A stretch of DNA of 64,000 nucleotides, from positions 2,812,501 to 2,876,500 of the forward strand of contig NZ_BCMS01000001.1 in NCBI RefSeq assembly GCF_001485435.1, read 5' to 3'. This stretch comes from Deinococcus grandis (GTDB lineage Bacteria > Deinococcota > Deinococci > Deinococcales > Deinococcaceae). Numbering within the stretch: position 1 is the first letter of the stretch; each line of letters opens with the position of its first letter. Positions 43,664-52,639 of the stretch are shown in pieces. The notes under the pieces were generated by a model. The model did no database searches. It was not told the DNA's origin and saw only the letters and a program-made list of their open reading frames with translations. A program made the position numbers and the translations under genes.

Positions 43664-45178
43664 TTAGGCCTGCCCGCGCATGTTCTGCTCGGCGACCTGC
43701 ACCGAGATGGGTTCGGCGGTGTCCTTGACGGCGTGGGCGCTCATGCCGAACTGCGGGCCGCTGCTCTGCGCGCCCTGGAGGATCACGCGGGTCAGTTCGC
43801 CCAGCGTGGACCCACCCGCGCGGATGTCCATGCGCAGTTCGGCGCGCAGTTCGCTCAGGCTGACGTCGTCCAGCATGAGTTCCGTGCCGTAACGCAGGGT
43901 GGTGGGTGGCACGATCAGCAGGTCGGCCTCGCCGGGCTTGATGGCGTGCCGGAAGCAGCGGCCCGTGAGGAGGCCCGCGACGGTCGTGACCTTGCCGAAG
44001 GTCTTGTTCTCGACGGCGCGTACCTCGACCGTCAGGTTCCTGATGGCGCGCAGGGGTTCCACGGCGCGGTCCAGGGACTCTGCGAACAGCGTGCCGGTGC
44101 CCAGGATCACACGCCGGGGTTCGGGCAGCGCGTCGGGCAGGTCCGGAATCCCCTCGGTGAGGAAATCACGGATCATGCCCACGCCGTTTTCCAGCATGGG
44201 GAAGCCCTCGTATTCCTCCTCGGTGGGGAGCGGCTCGCCGGCCAGCAGGTACAGTTCGTCGGACGGGAACACGAAGCGGGTGCCGCGCTCGGCGAGGAAC
44301 TGCCTGCGCCACACGTTCAGGCGGCGAAGGGTGTCCTGCGCTTCCTCGCGGGAGAACACGCGCACGTCCGGGAGGTTCGTGCGGTGGCTGGTCAGGCCGA
44401 TCGGCACGACCGCCGCGCTGATCACGTTCGGGCGGCTGGACAGGTACTCGACGGTCTCGTCGAGGTTCTCGCGGTCGTTGCGTTCGGGGACCAGCACGAT
44501 CTGCGTGTACAGGTCGATCTGCTCCAGCCGCTCGATCATGCTCCGGATCTGCACCGCCTGCGGGTCCTTCACCTTCAGGCGCCACCACTTCATCATGTCC
44601 TGGCGCAGGTCCTGGTTCGCGGTGTGCACCGACACGTACAGCGGCGAGAGGTTCTCGTCCTCGATCCGCCGGATGTCGTTTTCGGAGAGGTTCGTCAGGG
44701 TCACGAACGAGCCGTACAGGAAGCTCAGACGGTAGTCGTCGTCCATGATGTACAGACTCTTGCGGAAGCCGCGCGGCATCTGGTGCACGTAGCAGAAGTC
44801 GCACTTGTTCGCGCACTTCTTGATGCCGTCGAACAGCACCTCCTCGAACTCCAGGCCCGGGTCCTCCCACTCGACGCTGAACGTGAACGTGTCGTCCAGG
44901 CTGGGCGCCGCCGTCAGGAAGAGGCGGTGGTGGTCCTGCGCGGTGCCGGGCACGCCGGTCATGACGCGCGGCGCCTCCTGCGGGCGGGCGATCTCCAGCG
45001 TCGCCTTCCCCTGCGAGAGCAGGTGGCGGTACGCGAGGACGTCCGTGACCGCCTGCCCGTTCACGCGCAGCAGCACGTCGCCGGGGCGCACGCCCGCACG
45101 TTCGGCGGCGCTGCCCGCCTCCACGGTCTTGATGGGCGCGGGAAACACCTGATCCTGAATCTGTTCGGCTGCCGTCAC
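43664..45178 (-). CDS. DUF512 radical-SAM protein with PDZ domain
   Basis: A 504-residue protein. Residues 10-65 form a PDZ-like domain (SAAERAGVRPGDVLLRVNGQ). The radical-SAM region follows with CANKCDFCYVHQMPRGFRKS, the Cx3Cx2C cluster motif, then YRLSFLYGSFVTLTNLSEND, PLYVSVHTAN and LYTQIVLVPERND. The C-terminal DUF512 part has FPSDELYLLAGEPLP, then EEEYEGFPMLENGVGMIRDF. This is the widespread YtgP/CHP03279-like family of unassigned role, often suggested to act in heme or tetrapyrrole-related metabolism, though unproven. It uses a GTG start. Its TAA stop is part of the target duplication of copy 3. Confidence 0.88.
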   Translation of the reverse strand: MTAAEQIQDQVFPAPIKTVEAGSAAERAGVRPGDVLLRVNGQAVTDVLAYRHLLSQGKATLEIARPQEAPRVMTGVPGTAQDHHRLFLTAAPSLDDTFTFSVEWEDPGLEFEEVLFDGIKKCANKCDFCYVHQMPRGFRKSLYIMDDDYRLSFLYGSFVTLTNLSENDIRRIEDENLSPLYVSVHTANQDLRQDMMKWWRLKVKDPQAVQIRSMIERLEQIDLYTQIVLVPERNDRENLDETVEYLSSRPNVISAAVVPIGLTSHRTNLPDVRVFSREEAQDTLRRLNVWRRQFLAERGTRFVFPSDELYLLAGEPLPTEEEYEGFPMLENGVGMIRDFLTEGIPDLPDALPEPRRVILGTGTLFAESLDRAVEPLRAIRNLTVEVRAVENKTFGKVTTVAGLLTGRCFRHAIKPGEADLLIVPPTTLRYGTELMLDDVSLSELRAELRMDIRAGGSTLGELTRVILQGAQSSGPQFGMSAHAVKDTAEPISVQVAEQNMRGQA

Positions 45179-45442
45179 GTCACTTCACCCCTTTTCGGGA
45201 CGCTGTGGCGGCCCCTCACCTGCATCACTGCACCTGCACGCGCGGGCCACCCGTGGGGGCCTCGCCTCAAGCACAGCAGCATAACAGCCGCGCCCAGGGT
45301 CAGGTGTGAGCGGGCGCAGGTTCGCGCCGGCGCCAGGGCGGGACAACCGGCCCACCCGCCCGGGCGAATACTGAGCTTAACAACGTCCAGCACGGCGAAA
45401 AGCCGCGCCTGCCTTCGCCATTCCCACCCCTGGAGGGTGCCC

Positions 45443-46561
45443 ATGAACATTCACGTCGTCGGGGCCGGTATCAGCGGCCTGGCCTTCGCCCGCGCCATGA
45501 TCCTGCGCGGCCAGTCCATCCACGTGCACGAGGCCGCGCCGCAGCTCCAGTCCATCGGGGGCGGGCTGATCATCCCGCCGAACAGCGCCCGCATCCTGGA
45601 ACGGCTGGGCGTGGCGGACGTGCTGGACACCCACGGGCTCCCCCTGCGCGACATGCAGATCATCGACGCGGGCGGGCGCGTGCTGTACCACCGCGACCAG
45701 CGCGAGGTGGCCCGCACGCACGGCCGCGGCCTGTACGCGATCTCCAGAACGGCGCTGCACCGCGCGCTGGCCGCCAGCCTCCCGGACGGCACGGTGCACA
45801 CCGGCCGCCGCCTGCTGGGCCTCACGCAGGACGCGCATCAGGTCGCCGTGACCTTCACGGACGGCACCCGCGTGAACGCCGGGCTGCTCGTGGACGCCGA
45901 GGGCCGCGTCTCCCGAGCCCGCGACCTGCTGATGCCCGAGGCGCGACTGGTGAGCACCGGGCAGATCGCGTACCGGGGCCTGACGAACATCGACCCGCTG
46001 CCCGAATTCCGCGATTCCTTCGTGGAGTTCTGGGGACGCGGGCACCGCTTCACGTTCTTCCGGATCGCGCCCGGCGTCACGTACTGGCACGCCCCCATCC
46101 ACACGGCCCCCGGGCAGACCCGCAGGAAGACCGACCTGCTGCGCGAGTACCGCGACTTCCCCGACCAGGTGATCGAACTCATCGCCCACACGCAGGAGGA
46201 CCACATCCACCCGGTGGAACTCAGCGACATCGACCCGCTGCCCCACTGGCACCGGGGCCGGGCCGTCCTGATCGGGGACGCCGCGCACGCCACCACCCCG
46301 AATCTCGGGCAGGGCGCCGCGCAGGCCCTGCAGGACGCCGACGCCCTGGCGCAGGCGCTGTGCAGCGGGCTGCCGCTCTCGCTGGCGCTGCCCGCCTACC
46401 AGCGCGCCCGGGAGGGCACCGCGAACAGCATGGTGCAGCAGTCCCGGCACCTGGGCCAGATCGGCCAGCTGCGCGGCCCGGCCCGGCTGCTGCGCAACGC
46501 CGCCCTGAAACTCAGCCCCGAACTGGCCCGCCAGCGCATCGAGACCTTCTACGACGGCTGA
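45443..46561 (+). CDS. FAD-dependent monooxygenase
   Basis: A 372-residue flavoprotein monooxygenase (PHBH/UbiH-like). The ADP-binding fold is IHVVGAGISGLAFARAMILR at residues 3-22. The second FAD motif is VLIGDAAHATTPNLGQGAAQ (GD near 275), preceded by a short DG-like NADPH segment (LLVDAEGRVSRARDLL, with DAEG in place of DADG). It should hydroxylate an aromatic or similar substrate with NAD(P)H and O2; the substrate is unknown. A GGAGGG site 6 nt before the ATG fixes the start. Its stop is 3 bp before the left target duplication of repeat copy 4. Confidence 0.88.
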   Translation: MNIHVVGAGISGLAFARAMILRGQSIHVHEAAPQLQSIGGGLIIPPNSARILERLGVADVLDTHGLPLRDMQIIDAGGRVLYHRDQREVARTHGRGLYAISRTALHRALAASLPDGTVHTGRRLLGLTQDAHQVAVTFTDGTRVNAGLLVDAEGRVSRARDLLMPEARLVSTGQIAYRGLTNIDPLPEFRDSFVEFWGRGHRFTFFRIAPGVTYWHAPIHTAPGQTRRKTDLLREYRDFPDQVIELIAHTQEDHIHPVELSDIDPLPHWHRGRAVLIGDAAHATTPNLGQGAAQALQDADALAQALCSGLPLSLALPAYQRAREGTANSMVQQSRHLGQIGQLRGPARLLRNAALKLSPELARQRIETFYDG

Positions 46562-46567
46562 GACTCA

Positions 46568-46699
46568 TACGGACTCCGATTGAATGGCTGACAAAGCCGT
46601 TCAATCCGAGCGGAGCGAGTGGGAGAAAAACGGGTTCCGGGCGTGGAGTTGGCAACCCGGTGTGGTTCCGGGTTGTCAACGAAACAGACGGAATCCGTA
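46568..46699 (+). mobile_element. Folded MITE-like repeat, copy 4
   Basis: A 132-bp element flanked by TCA at 46565-46567 and TCA at 46700-46702. Termini are TACGGACTCCG and CGGAATCCGTA. Hairpin 1 is GATTGAATGGC/GCCGTTCAATC, and hairpin 2 is ACCCGG/CCGGGT. It lies between two convergent genes, 3 bp beyond the monooxygenase stop. Confidence 0.92.
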
Positions 46700-46719
46700 T
46701 CAGTGACTGTCCCGCGCGG

Positions 46720-47829
46720 TCAGCGCCCGACCCTTTCCGCCTGAGCCAGTTCCTTCAGCAGCGTGGCGAGGTGCCGGGCGTTGCCGTCCAGCGTGTGCCC
46801 CTCCAGCACGCTCTGGCGCGCGGCGAAGCCCATACGGCACAGGGCGTCCGGGTGGGCGGCCAGGGCGCGCAGGGCCGCCGCGTAGCCGGGGGCGCCGCCG
46901 CGCACGAGCAGGCCCTCCTGGCCCATGCGGATCAGTTCGCGCTGCGCGGGAATGTCGTTCGTGACGACCGGCGTGCCGCTGCTCAATGCCTCCAGGGTCG
47001 CCAGGGACTGGTTCTCCGCGATGGTGGGTTGCAGCACCACGTCCGCCGCGCGGTACAGGTCCGGCATGTCGTGCCGTTTGCCCAGGAACGTCACGTTGCG
47101 CGGCGCCGCGCGTTTCAGGGCGGGTTCCAGGTACCCGGTGCCGACCAGCACGAAGTGCAGTTCCGGCGCCTGCCACGCCGTGGCGATGACCGCCGGGTGG
47201 TTCTTCTCGATGCTCATGCGGGCCGGGTTCAGCACCGTGAACCCTTTGAAGCCCAGCCGCTCACGCAGCGCGGCGCGTTCCTGCGGGTCGCCGGGGCGGA
47301 ACTTCACGGTGTCCACGCCGTTCGGGACCGCGTGCACCTGGGTCATGCGGTGGTGCCGCCGCAGATACTCGGCACCCCACTCGGACACGGTGATCACGTG
47401 CTGCGCGCCGCGGATGTCCCCCGCCTGCAACCACTCGTAGCACGCGCGGTACACGCCCTGCGGCAGGCCCGGAATGTGCAGCATCAGCTGATCGTGCACC
47501 AGCGACACGAACGGCCCGCGCAGCGCGCGGTAGTACTTGCGGTACCCGCGCGGATTCCAGCTGCTCAGGATCGTCAGATCAAAGCCCTGCCCCGCACGCT
47601 CCACGCGGGCCACCTCGTCCAGGGTGCGGTAGGCGTGCACGGGAATGCCGCGTTCCTGCAGCTGCGCGCGGAAGTCGGCGGTGCCCGGCACGTCCGGCAT
47701 GGCGACCTCGGCGTGCACCCCGTGGGCGCGCATGGGGGGAATGATCTCGCGCATGTAGACCTCGCTGCCGCCCACGGCGGGCGCGTCGGTCACGAACAGC
47801 ACGCGCAGCGGCGCAGCATCGGTCCTCAT
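46720..47829 (-). CDS. Glycosyltransferase family 4 protein
   Basis: A 369-residue GT-B glycosyltransferase. The N-terminal domain opens RVLFVTDAPAVGGSEVYMRE, with the GGSE acceptor loop. The C-terminal domain has NPARMSIEKNHPAVIATAWQ, then LHFVLVGTGYLEPALK and the donor-binding DVVLQPTIAENQSLATLEAL with E-x7-E. It adds a sugar from a nucleotide donor, probably to an envelope polysaccharide or lipid; donor and acceptor are unknown. A TACCCT box 8 nt upstream overlaps the -10 of the divergent Nudix gene, with only 26 bp between the two starts. Confidence 0.87.
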   Translation of the reverse strand: MRTDAAPLRVLFVTDAPAVGGSEVYMREIIPPMRAHGVHAEVAMPDVPGTADFRAQLQERGIPVHAYRTLDEVARVERAGQGFDLTILSSWNPRGYRKYYRALRGPFVSLVHDQLMLHIPGLPQGVYRACYEWLQAGDIRGAQHVITVSEWGAEYLRRHHRMTQVHAVPNGVDTVKFRPGDPQERAALRERLGFKGFTVLNPARMSIEKNHPAVIATAWQAPELHFVLVGTGYLEPALKRAAPRNVTFLGKRHDMPDLYRAADVVLQPTIAENQSLATLEALSSGTPVVTNDIPAQRELIRMGQEGLLVRGGAPGYAAALRALAAHPDALCRMGFAARQSVLEGHTLDGNARHLATLLKELAQAERVGR

Positions 47830-47837
47830 CGAACGCC

Positions 47838-47847
47838 AGGGTACCGT
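47838..47847. promoter_or_regulatory. Overlapping back-to-back -10 boxes
   Basis: Within 26 bp, TACCCT on the minus strand (47838-47843) and TACCGT on the plus strand (47842-47847) share the bases TA. Each is 8 nt from its own start codon (47829 minus, 47856 plus). Confidence 0.65.
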
Positions 47848-47855
47848 AAGCCCTG

Positions 47856-48830
47856 ATGACCCTGATGCAACTGCGTGAGGTATGGGGCAACCGCCCCCTG
47901 ATGGCCGCCGCCGTGGGCGTCCTGCTCCAGGACGAGCACGGCCGGGTGCTGCTGCAACGCCGCGGCGACGACGGCCTGTGGAGCGAACCGGGCGGCGCGC
48001 TGGAACCCGGCGAGGACTTCCTGACCGGCGCCCGCCGCGAACTGCTGGAGGAGACCGGCCTGGACTGCCCGAACCTGACGCTGCTGCCGCTGCCCGAGGG
48101 GCTTCAGGACGGCCCGGAGCTGTTCCACCGCTACCCGAACGGGCACGAGATCTACATCATCGGGATGCGCGCCCACGGCACGCTCCCCGCCGCCGCGCTG
48201 GAACGGGCCGCGCCGGACGACAGCGGCGAGACGCTGGAACTCCAGTGGTTCCCGCTGGACGCCCTGCCGGACCTCAGCAACAACGCCAACCGCGCCAGCC
48301 TGAACGTCCTGCGTGCCCGCGCGGGCCTGCCGCCCCTGCCGCTGATGCCCACGCCACCCGCGCCACCGGTCGGGAATTTCCTGATGGACTTGCGGCGCGT
48401 GATCGGCCCGCGCCCCTGGTTCGCGCCCGGCTCGAACGTCCTCGTCACCGACGACGGGGGCCGCCTCCTGCTGCTGCGGCACGGGCACACCCGCCTGTGG
48501 ACGCTCCCCGGCGGCAGCCTGGAACCCGGCGAGACCTTCGCCCAGACCGCCGCGCGGGAACTGCACGAGGAGACCGGCCTGCGCGCCGCCCACCTGGACC
48601 CGCTGCACCTGTTCGCCGGACCCGAGTACCGCTTCACGTACCCCAACGGACACGTCGTGGACTTCGTGTCGGTCCTGTACCGCGCCCACGGCGTCACCGG
48701 CACCCTCACCCCGCAGGACGGCGAGGTACTGGACGTCGGCTGGTTCAGCCCCGACGACCTCCCCCCCGAAAACGAACTGAGCGGCGAACTGATCCGCGCC
48801 AACCTCCGCTGGTGGCGCACGCACGGCTGA
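47856..48830 (+). CDS. Tandem Nudix hydrolase
   Basis: A 324-residue protein with two complete Nudix domains joined by a Pro-rich linker at about 160-172. The first Nudix box is GGALEPGEDFLTGARRELLE then ETGL (about residues 45-68). The second is GGSLEPGETFAQTAARELHE then ETGL (about 217-240). Both keep the REx2EE metal-binding core, so both may be active. Nudix enzymes hydrolyse nucleoside diphosphate derivatives; Deinococcus genomes are rich in them. The specific substrate is unknown. It is divergent from a glycosyltransferase gene. Confidence 0.92.
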   Translation: MTLMQLREVWGNRPLMAAAVGVLLQDEHGRVLLQRRGDDGLWSEPGGALEPGEDFLTGARRELLEETGLDCPNLTLLPLPEGLQDGPELFHRYPNGHEIYIIGMRAHGTLPAAALERAAPDDSGETLELQWFPLDALPDLSNNANRASLNVLRARAGLPPLPLMPTPPAPPVGNFLMDLRRVIGPRPWFAPGSNVLVTDDGGRLLLLRHGHTRLWTLPGGSLEPGETFAQTAARELHEETGLRAAHLDPLHLFAGPEYRFTYPNGHVVDFVSVLYRAHGVTGTLTPQDGEVLDVGWFSPDDLPPENELSGELIRANLRWWRTHG

Positions 48831-48851
48831 CCCGACTCAGCGGGCGGGCCC

Positions 48852-49514
48852 TCACCCCGCCTGCCCGGTCAGGAACGCGCGGAGTTCCCGCATGAGGGCG
48901 TGCAGCGCCCCCAGCGTGCCGACCACGTTCCCCTCGACCTGAAGGCCGTGATTCACGCCGTCCAGCACGAGCACCCGCACGCCCGCGCCGGTCAGTTCCG
49001 TGATCCACTCGGGGCGGTACTGGCCGTCCTGGGTGCCGATCACGACCAGCGAGGTCGCCGCGTGCGCCGCGATGGCCGCGCGGACCTCCGGGCGTTCCAG
49101 CAGCGGCGTGAGCCACACCAGCCGCGCGCCGGGCGGCACCGCTCCCCCGTGCAGCAGCAGGGTCAGGCCCAGGGTCCCGATGGATTTCGCCACCACGCAC
49201 GCGCCCCCCGGTTCCGGCAGGATCGCGTGGCAGGCGGCCAGCACGTCCTCCCGCAGCCACGCCAATCGCTCCTCCGGCGGGGCGTCCATGAACGCCGGGA
49301 CGTTCCAGCGGGTGTCGAGCGCCAGCGTGTCGAAGCCCAGTTCATCCAGCAGGAGCGCCGGGTACAGCAGGCCCGGCTGCCGCGCCCCGTACCTCAGCCC
49401 CGGCAGCAGGAGCGCCGCCCCCACCGCCTCGCCCGGCGGGTGGCGGTTCACCATGCAGGGCAGCGCCTCACCCTGGAAGCCGCGCACGTCTGCCGTCACC
49501 GTCTCGGAAGTCAT
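48852..49514 (-). CDS. Alpha/beta hydrolase
   Basis: A 220-residue alpha/beta-hydrolase-like protein. After GAALLLPGLRYGARQPGLLY (with an oxyanion-like PG turn), the nucleophile position reads CVVAKSIGTLGLTLL: Ser sits in AKSIG rather than the classical GxSxG. LVVIGTQDGQYRPEW supplies the acidic residue, and VLDGVNHGLQVEG supplies His. A Ser-Asp-His triad is therefore plausible. The family resembles the small KANL3/Tex30-type hydrolases. Substrate unknown. A TAGGCT box (49520-49525) lies 5 nt upstream. Confidence 0.75.
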   Translation of the reverse strand: MTSETVTADVRGFQGEALPCMVNRHPPGEAVGAALLLPGLRYGARQPGLLYPALLLDELGFDTLALDTRWNVPAFMDAPPEERLAWLREDVLAACHAILPEPGGACVVAKSIGTLGLTLLLHGGAVPPGARLVWLTPLLERPEVRAAIAAHAATSLVVIGTQDGQYRPEWITELTGAGVRVLVLDGVNHGLQVEGNVVGTLGALHALMRELRAFLTGQAG

Positions 49515-49559
49515 GCCCGAGCCTACCCGCCCCCGCGCAGCCCCGCCGCTGCACCTGCA

Positions 49560-49598
49560 TGGGAAGGAGGCCAGAGCACGCGGCCCTGGCCTCCTCTG
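49560..49598 (-). terminator. Terminator downstream of pheT
   Basis: AGGAGGCCAG (49565-49574) pairs with CTGGCCTCCT (49586-49595). Confidence 0.8.
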
Positions 49599-49634
49599 CC
49601 TGCTCAGAGCTCGTGGCTCAGAGCGCACAGCCCG

Positions 49635-52091
49635 TTATTTCTCGCGGATGCTCCAGCCCTGCGCGCGCACCGCGTTCATGAGGGCGTCCATGACGGGGTC
49701 CACCTCGGCGTCGGTGAGGGTCCTGTCGCCGCGGAAGACGAGGCGCACGGCGACGGAGCGGTTGCCTGCGCCGATCTGCTCGCCGGTGAACACGTCGAAG
49801 GGTTCCACGCTTTCGAGCAGGGTGCCGCCGTGTTCGCGCAGCAGGGCGGCGATCTCGCCGTAGCTGACGCCTGCGGGGGTGATGACGGCGAGGTCGCGCC
49901 ACGCGGCGGGCGCGCGGCTGGGGTCGCGGAATGCCCATTCGCGGCCCGGCAGGGGCAGCGCGGCTTCCATCAGGAAGGTGTCGCCCTTCAGGCCGAATGC
50001 CTGGGCGATCTCGGGGTGCAGCGCGCCGAGCCAGCCGACGCTCTGCCCGTTCCAGACGACCTCGCCCGCGATGCCGGGGTGCAGGGCCGCAGGGACGGCC
50101 TCGCCGCGCAGTTGGCGCAGTTCGAAGCTGGCGCCCAGGGTGCCCGCCAGCGATTCGACGAGGCCCTTGAACGCCCGGAAGTCTCCGGCAATGCCCGCCT
50201 GATCGGTTCGGGGCGCCAGCGGGCCGCGCATGAGCAGGCCGACGCGTTCCGTTTCGCCGCTGGTGGGGAAGATGCGGCCCATCTCGAAGATCAGCACGCG
50301 GTCGCCTTTCGCGTGGGCCTGCGCGGCCTTCACGAGGCTGGGGTACAGCGCGGTGCGCATGCCGGTCCGGTCGGCGGTCAGGGGGTTGCGCAGGCGCACG
50401 CCGGGCCGCTCGGTGCGGGCCTTCCCGGCTTCCTCGTCGCTGGTGAAGGTGTACGTGACGACCTCCTGCGCGCCCAGTCCGGCCAGGGTGCGGCGCAGCG
50501 TCGCGCGGGCCACGCCCTCCCTCTCCGCGCCGACGTTGCTCTCGTGGACGCGCAGGGTGGGGAGGCTCTCGGGCAGATGTGAGTAGCCGTGCAGGCGCGC
50601 GACCTCCTCGGCGAGGTCCTGCCAGATCGCCATGTCCACCCGCCATGAGGGCGGCACGACACTCAGGGCGTCCCCCTCGCCCTCCACGACGCACCCGAGG
50701 CGGGTGAGGATGCCGCGCATCTCGTCGGTGTCCACCGGCATGCCCAGCAGCGCGCGGATCTGCTCGCCCGTCGCCTCGATCCGGCCCGGAATCTCGGGGT
50801 CGCCCACGACGGTCGCGCCGGGGTGCACCTGCCCGCCCGCGTCGCCCAGCAGGCCCACCAGTCGGGCCGCCGCGCGTTCGGGCAGCAGGGGGTCCACACC
50901 GCGCTCGTAGCGGTACACGGCGTCGGTCTTCAGGCCCAGGCGGGTGCTCGTGCGGCGCAGCAGGACCGGGTCGAAGTGCGCGACCTCGATCACCACGTCC
51001 GTCGTGTCGGCGCGCACGTGCCCGTGATCGCCGCCCATGATGCCCGCGATGCCCAGCACCGTGTCGCCCGGCCTGGGCTGCCCGGCGGTCTCGAAGGCCT
51101 CCGCGACGGTGGAGACCTCGGGCTGCGCGCCGTCGAGGATCAGCAGGTCCTCCGGGCCGACCTCATGCTCGCCGCCCATCAGGTCCCGCACCCGCTCGCC
51201 CTGCCGCAGCCCGAACGCCACGAGAATCTGATCGCCACGCACGTCCCGGCGGTCGTACAGCGCCGTCGGCTGGCCCAGTTCCAGCATCACGTAATTGCTG
51301 GTATCCACGATCAGGTCAATCGAGCGCATGCCGGACAGGGTCACGCGGCGCTGCATCCACAGCGGCGCCGGGCCGTTCCGCAGGCCGCCGACCGTGCGGG
51401 CCACGAAGCGGTCGCAGCCGAAACGCAGCTTCTGCGTCGGGTCCCGCTCGATGCGGATGCCCTTCTCCGGCAGGGACACGCGGATCTCGCCCTCCCCCAC
51501 CGCCTGTGGCCCCATCGGGGGCTGCACCAGATCCAGTTTCAGGAACGCCGCCAGATCCCGCGCCAACCCCAGCGCACTCAGCACGTCCGCGCGGTTCGGG
51601 GTGACCTCCACGTCCAGCACGTGATCCGCCGCCCACAGCTCCCGCATGGGCGTCCCCGGTTTCGCCGTCCCGGCCGGGAACAGCATCAGCCCCGCGCTGC
51701 TCTCGCCCAGGCCCAGCTCCTTCGCGCTCGCCGCCATGCCCCAGGACTCCACGCCCTGCAACGCCCGCACGCCATACGTCATGCCGCCCAGCTCCGTGCC
51801 CGGCGATACCAGCGCCAGCATCGTCCCCGCCGGCAGCCCCACCGCGTTCCCCGCACCCGACGCGATGACCCGCTCGCCATGCTCACCGACATCCAGCGTC
51901 AGGCGCGTCAACTGCGTGCCCGGCATCGCCTCCGCCGCCTTCACGGCCACCAGCAACACCCCCGCAGGCGGCGCGGCGACCTCCTCCACACCCTCCAGCG
52001 GCAGACCCAACTGCGCGAAAATCGGCTCCAGCTCCGACACCACCGGCAGACCCGGCACCAGTTCCTTCAACCACGAATACGGAATTTTCAT
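49635..52091 (-). CDS. pheT: Phenylalanyl-tRNA synthetase beta subunit
   Basis: An 818-residue full-length PheT. The N-terminus is MKIPYSWLKELVPGLP, followed by the EMAP-like tRNA-binding domain (about 40-150), the B3/B4 editing region (about 210-390, including RSIDLIVDTSNYVMLELGQP), B5 (about 405-475), the catalytic-like core with VARLHGYSHLPESLPTLRVH, and the C-terminal ferredoxin-fold anticodon domain ending YGEIAALLREHGGTLLESVE then VRLVFRGDRTLTDAEVDPVM. It pairs with PheS to charge tRNA-Phe. It lies downstream of pheS and a Nudix gene on the same strand, with an 86-bp gap containing an inverted repeat. Confidence 0.97.
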   Translation of the reverse strand: MKIPYSWLKELVPGLPVVSELEPIFAQLGLPLEGVEEVAAPPAGVLLVAVKAAEAMPGTQLTRLTLDVGEHGERVIASGAGNAVGLPAGTMLALVSPGTELGGMTYGVRALQGVESWGMAASAKELGLGESSAGLMLFPAGTAKPGTPMRELWAADHVLDVEVTPNRADVLSALGLARDLAAFLKLDLVQPPMGPQAVGEGEIRVSLPEKGIRIERDPTQKLRFGCDRFVARTVGGLRNGPAPLWMQRRVTLSGMRSIDLIVDTSNYVMLELGQPTALYDRRDVRGDQILVAFGLRQGERVRDLMGGEHEVGPEDLLILDGAQPEVSTVAEAFETAGQPRPGDTVLGIAGIMGGDHGHVRADTTDVVIEVAHFDPVLLRRTSTRLGLKTDAVYRYERGVDPLLPERAAARLVGLLGDAGGQVHPGATVVGDPEIPGRIEATGEQIRALLGMPVDTDEMRGILTRLGCVVEGEGDALSVVPPSWRVDMAIWQDLAEEVARLHGYSHLPESLPTLRVHESNVGAEREGVARATLRRTLAGLGAQEVVTYTFTSDEEAGKARTERPGVRLRNPLTADRTGMRTALYPSLVKAAQAHAKGDRVLIFEMGRIFPTSGETERVGLLMRGPLAPRTDQAGIAGDFRAFKGLVESLAGTLGASFELRQLRGEAVPAALHPGIAGEVVWNGQSVGWLGALHPEIAQAFGLKGDTFLMEAALPLPGREWAFRDPSRAPAAWRDLAVITPAGVSYGEIAALLREHGGTLLESVEPFDVFTGEQIGAGNRSVAVRLVFRGDRTLTDAEVDPVMDALMNAVRAQGWSIREK

Positions 52092-52125
52092 TGAGTAACC
52101 TCTTGAGTTGGTCGGGGGGTAGGGA

Positions 52126-52230
52126 ACCCCTCACCCCGGCCCTCTCCCTTGGGGAGAGGGAGAAAAACGCTCTGGCTTCAGCTTTCTGTCAGTCCCTCTC
52201 CCGTGGGGAGAGGGGTTGGGGTGAGGGGTC
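52126..52230. repeat. Inverted pair of CCTCACCCC...CCCTCTCCC repeats
   Basis: The left copy 52126-52161 and the right copy 52193-52230 are inverted versions of one repeat. Each has an inner hairpin CCCTCTCCC-TT/GT-GGGGAGAGGG and an outer CCCCTCACCCC. The right copy encodes the last 17 residues of the Nudix protein, and the left copy lies in the pheT leader. Such repeats are common between genes in many bacteria. Confidence 0.75.
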
Positions 52231-52639
52231 CGTGCGCCACCTCGCGCACGAGTTCCCTCGCCCGCTCGGGCACGAGGTTCACGCTTTCCAGGTCCGTGAG
52301 GGGCACCCACTGCGGCGAGTACCAGTTCTCGTCGCTGCTGCGGATCGCTTCGGGGCCGTCGCCGAGGCGCATCTCACCGGACTGCACCTGCGCCTGGAAG
52401 TAGTGCTCCAGGTTGCCGATGTTCTCCAGCACGAGCAGTTCGGGGCCGACGGCGACGGTCAGGTTCACTTCCTCCAGCACCTCACGGACGCAGGCCTGGG
52501 CAGGCGTCTCGCCATCTTCGATGCCGCCGCCGGGCAGCGTGGCGTACGCGCGGCCCGCCTTGCGCCGGAGCATGAGGAGCACCTCGGCGCTGTCGGTGGT
52601 GGCGTCGTTCAGGATGATGGCGACGGCGCGGGCTCTCAC
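52178..52639 (-). CDS. Nudix hydrolase inside the pheS-pheT operon
   Basis: A 153-residue Nudix protein. VRARAVAIILNDATTDSAEV starts the fold. The Nudix box is GGGIEDGETPAQACVREVLE then EVNL, with Val replacing the usual Thr but the RExxEE core kept. LENIGNLEHYFQAQVQSGEM follows. The GTG start overlaps the pheS TGA as GTGA, so it is translationally coupled and the long upstream extension of the frame is false. The final 17 residues (GPLTPTPLPTGEGLTES) are encoded by an intergenic repeat and probably replace an older ending. Substrate unknown. Confidence 0.88.
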   Translation of the reverse strand: MRARAVAIILNDATTDSAEVLLMLRRKAGRAYATLPGGGIEDGETPAQACVREVLEEVNLTVAVGPELLVLENIGNLEHYFQAQVQSGEMRLGDGPEAIRSSDENWYSPQWVPLTDLESVNLVPERARELVREVAHGPLTPTPLPTGEGLTES

